A stretch of 64,000 nucleotides of DNA from Streptomyces sp. S.PNR 29. Lineage in GTDB: Bacteria; Actinomycetota; Actinomycetes; Streptomycetales; Streptomycetaceae. A model generated the notes under the pieces. That model ran no database searches, was not told where the DNA came from, and saw only the letters and a program-made list of their open reading frames with translations. The translations under genes and the position numbers were made by a program. Position 1 is the first letter of the stretch. The number at the start of each line of letters is the position of its first letter. The DNA lies in NCBI RefSeq assembly GCF_030386795.1, contig NZ_JANUQM010000004.1, forward strand, positions 1-64,000, in the 5' to 3' direction. Shown piece by piece: positions 62,059-64,000 of this stretch.

Positions 62059-62931
62059 ATGGTCGAGGAGCTGGTGACGGCGGCAGTGACGGTGGCATCC
62101 GCCGGAGCGGTGTACGTGGTGGCGGCGGCGCGGGTCGTCAAGCAGTACGAACGGGGTGTGGTGTTCCGGCTCGGCAAGCTGCGTTCCGAGGTGCGCGGGC
62201 CCGGGTTCACCATGATCGTTCCGCTGGTGGACCGGCTGCGCAAGGTCAACCTGCAGATCGTGACCATGCCGGTGCCCGCGCAGGAGGGCATCACCCGGGA
62301 CAACGTCACGGTGCGGGTGGACGCCGTCGTCTACTTCAAGGTCGTGGACGCCGCGGAGGCCGTGGTGAAGGTCGAGGACTACAGGTTCGCGGTCTCGCAG
62401 ATGGCGCAGACCTCGCTGCGGTCGATCATCGGCAAGAGCGACCTGGACGATCTGCTGTCGAACCGGGAGAAGCTGAACCAGGGTCTGGAGCTGATGATCG
62501 ACAGTCCGGCGATCGGCTGGGGCGTGCAGATCGACCGGGTGGAGATCAAGGACGTGTCGCTGCCCGAGACCATGAAGCGGTCCATGGCCCGGCAGGCCGA
62601 GGCCGACCGGGAGCGCCGGGCCCGGGTGATCAACGCCGACGCCGAGCTGCAGGCGTCGAAGAAGCTGGCCGAGGCGGCGCAGCAGATGTCCGAGACGCCC
62701 GCCGCGTTGCAACTGCGGCTGTTGCAGACGGTGGTGGCGGTGGCCGCGGAGAAGAACTCGACGCTGGTGCTGCCGTTCCCCGTGGAGCTGCTGCGGTTCC
62801 TGGAGAAGGCCCAGCAACAGGTGCCCCAGCAGGCACCGGGAGTGTCCCGGCAGTCGGTGCAGGAGCAACTTCCGCCCCTCGTCGCCCCGGTGGATCCGGA
62901 CCTTGAGGGGACGAAATCCAGCCAGGACTAG
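62059..62931 (+). CDS. SPFH/stomatin-like membrane protein
   Basis: This 290-residue protein has one N-terminal transmembrane segment (TAAVTVASAGAVYVVAAARVV) and the SPFH domain: YERGVVFRLGKLRSEVRGPGFTMIVPLVDRLRKVNLQ, MPVPAQEGITRDNVTVRVDAVVYFKV and SLRSIIGKSDLDDLLSNREKLN. A coiled-coil region, EADRERRARVINADAELQASKKLAEAA, follows. Members oligomerise into membrane scaffolds. ATG 62059 is preceded by AAGGGGG; GTG 62056 is possible. It has no partner NfeD gene nearby, which is unusual. It sits between two secreted proteases. Confidence 0.88.
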   Translation: MVEELVTAAVTVASAGAVYVVAAARVVKQYERGVVFRLGKLRSEVRGPGFTMIVPLVDRLRKVNLQIVTMPVPAQEGITRDNVTVRVDAVVYFKVVDAAEAVVKVEDYRFAVSQMAQTSLRSIIGKSDLDDLLSNREKLNQGLELMIDSPAIGWGVQIDRVEIKDVSLPETMKRSMARQAEADRERRARVINADAELQASKKLAEAAQQMSETPAALQLRLLQTVVAVAAEKNSTLVLPFPVELLRFLEKAQQQVPQQAPGVSRQSVQEQLPPLVAPVDPDLEGTKSSQD

Positions 62932-63002
62932 ACCTCACGGAGTGCGTGCAGATTACTCGGGGTAACGTTTGCACTGCAGAAGCCGCCTGACGTTCCGTCC
63001 GA

Positions 63003-63022
63003 TTTGACCGTGGACGGTCAAA
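63003..63022 (+). promoter_or_regulatory. 20-bp palindrome upstream of the second protease gene
   Basis: TTTGACCGTGGACGGTCAAA is a perfect inverted repeat of 9 bp arms with a GG centre, about 210 bp upstream of the start codon. It also contains TTTGAC as a possible -35. A likely operator; the regulator is unknown. The other 280 bp between 62932 and 63231 hold no gene that I can support. Confidence 0.55.
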
Positions 63023-63231
63023 GTTGAGGGGGCGCGTGCCGCGCAATCTACGCGCGTCCTGAAGTCGACCTTGTGCGCTCCCTGTCGTCCTCGGAATAGT
63101 GGGCGCCGTTCAACCGGCACGGACGCGTCGACGCGCGGCATTTTGTCGTGCGCAGGCTCCGTGGCCGTACGCCTTCCGGTTCGTGAGGTCCCCACAACCT
63201 CCCGGGCCGACCCCCCACAGGAGGACGTCAG

Positions 63232-64000
63232 TTGAAGCACCGACGCATACCCAGGCGGCGTGTGGCCGTGGCAGGTGCGGGCATCGCCGCACTGGTCGCC
63301 GCGGGAGTCACTTTGCAGTCCGCGAACGCCAGTGAGACCCCGAAGGCCTCCATGCCCGAGACCCTGTCGGTCACGGCGGCCGGAAAGCTCGCCTCGACGC
63401 TCGCCAAGGACCTCGGCGCGGACGCGGCGGGTACGTACTACGACGCGAAGACCAAGAAGCTCGTGGTGAACGTGCTGGACAAGACCGCCGCGCAGACCGT
63501 CGAGGCGGCCGGGGCCCAGGCGAGAATCGTGGAGAACTCCCTCGCCGAGCTGAAGAGCGCCCGCAGCACCCTCAAGCAGGACGCGACCATTCCGGGAACC
63601 TCCTGGGTGACCGACCCGACGACCAACAAGGTCGTCGTCACCGCCGACCGCACGGTCTCCAAGGCCGAGTGGGCGAAGCTCTCCAAGGTCGTCGACGGCC
63701 TCGGTGCCACGGCGGAACTCCAGCGCACCAAGGGGGAGTTCAAGCCCTTCATCGCCGGCGGCGACGCCATCACCGGTGGCAGCGGGCGCTGCTCGCTCGG
63801 CTTCAACGTGGTCAAGGGCGGTGAGCCCTTCTTCCTGACCGCCGGGCACTGCACGGAGTCCATCTCCACCTGGTCGGACTCCAGCGGCAGCGAGATCGGC
63901 ACCAACCAGGACTCCAGCTTCCCGGGTGACGACTACGGTCTGGTCAAGTACACCGCCGACGTGGCCCACCCGAGCGAGGTGAACCTCTACAACGGTTCCA
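63232..64000 (+). CDS. Secreted streptogrisin-type serine protease, 3' truncated by the window end
   Basis: TTG 63232 has GGAGG 8-10 nt upstream. The first 256 residues are visible: a signal peptide (VAVAGAGIAALVAAGVTLQSANA), an alpha-lytic-type propeptide of about 140 residues, and the mature enzyme from about residue 174 ([20 protein letters not shown]). His206 (TAGHC) and Asp234 (GDDYG) are present; the active Ser should follow beyond the window. It is a paralogue of the protease at 60931 with a longer propeptide. Confidence 0.92.
   Translation, partial: MKHRRIPRRRVAVAGAGIAALVAAGVTLQSANASETPKASMPETLSVTAAGKLASTLAKDLGADAAGTYYDAKTKKLVVNVLDKTAAQTVEAAGAQARIVENSLAELKSARSTLKQDATIPGTSWVTDPTTNKVVVTADRTVSKAEWAKLSKVVDGLGATAELQRTKGEFKPFIAGGDAITGGSGRCSLGFNVVKGGEPFFLTAGHCTESISTWSDSSGSEIGTNQDSSFPGDDYGLVKYTADVAHPSEVNLYNGS

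Overview
The window is a 64 kb stretch of a high-GC Streptomyces chromosome. The evidence is third-position G/C bias in every gene, frequent GTG starts, 4-nt stop/start overlaps, a DmdR-type iron box, a SepF-like division gene, streptogrisin-type proteases, and the actinobacterial gene order tlyA-nadK-recN ... pyrG-NUDIX ... ald-parA-scpA-scpB-pseudouridine synthase ... aroH-tyrA-cmk-plsC-der. It opens inside a 5S rRNA gene, the end of an rRNA operon, and closes inside a secreted protease gene.

Layout. 1-4.4 kb: 5S rRNA end and terminator, a large RGG/DDR-repeat protein with a TPR-like C-terminus, a DUF1015 protein and a HAD phosphatase. 4.4-7.5 kb: an iron-siderophore ABC importer (two permeases and an ATPase) behind an iron box that almost touches the start codon. 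7.4-14 kb: SCP2-like protein, tlyA, nadK, recN, a small MraY-like membrane protein and a GT4 glycosyltransferase. 14-16.7 kb: a PucR-type regulator divergent from an F420-type oxidoreductase. 16.7-21.1 kb: a two-gene unit encoding a Trypco2-like protein and a 1356-residue trypsin/P-loop NTPase/helical-repeat protein; this looks like a biological-conflict (defence) module, carries a TTA codon, and is the most interesting system here. 21.2-29.4 kb: GH15 glycosidase, pyrG, ADP-ribose pyrophosphatase, a TPR ATPase with an altered P-loop, and ald.

29.8-40.1 kb: chromosome segregation and core metabolism (parA-like, scpA, scpB, pseudouridine synthase, ADP-ribosylglycohydrolase under a large palindrome, aroH, tyrA, cmk, plsC-like, der). 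40.1-42.5 kb: two conserved unknowns and an Rpf/LysM cell-wall hydrolase. 42.5-48.7 kb: a branched-chain-amino-acid-type ABC system in which LivH, LivM and LivG are fused into one 1015-residue protein and LivF has Arg in place of the Walker A Lys. 48.8-59.1 kb: unknown beta-rich protein, WYL regulator overlapping an orphan ctaD by 119 bp tail to tail, I78 inhibitor, PAP2 phosphatase, mannosyltransferase-like protein, MFS exporter, glutaryl-CoA-dehydrogenase-like enzyme and a SepF-like protein. 59.4-64 kb: a protein with a tail that is half cysteine, two streptogrisin-type proteases, and a stomatin/SPFH protein between them.

Most of the window is housekeeping chromosome. The accessory features are the trypsin-NTPase module, the fused Liv transporter, the orphan ctaD and the paired proteases. 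All functions are read from sequence motifs and family knowledge; no searches were run.
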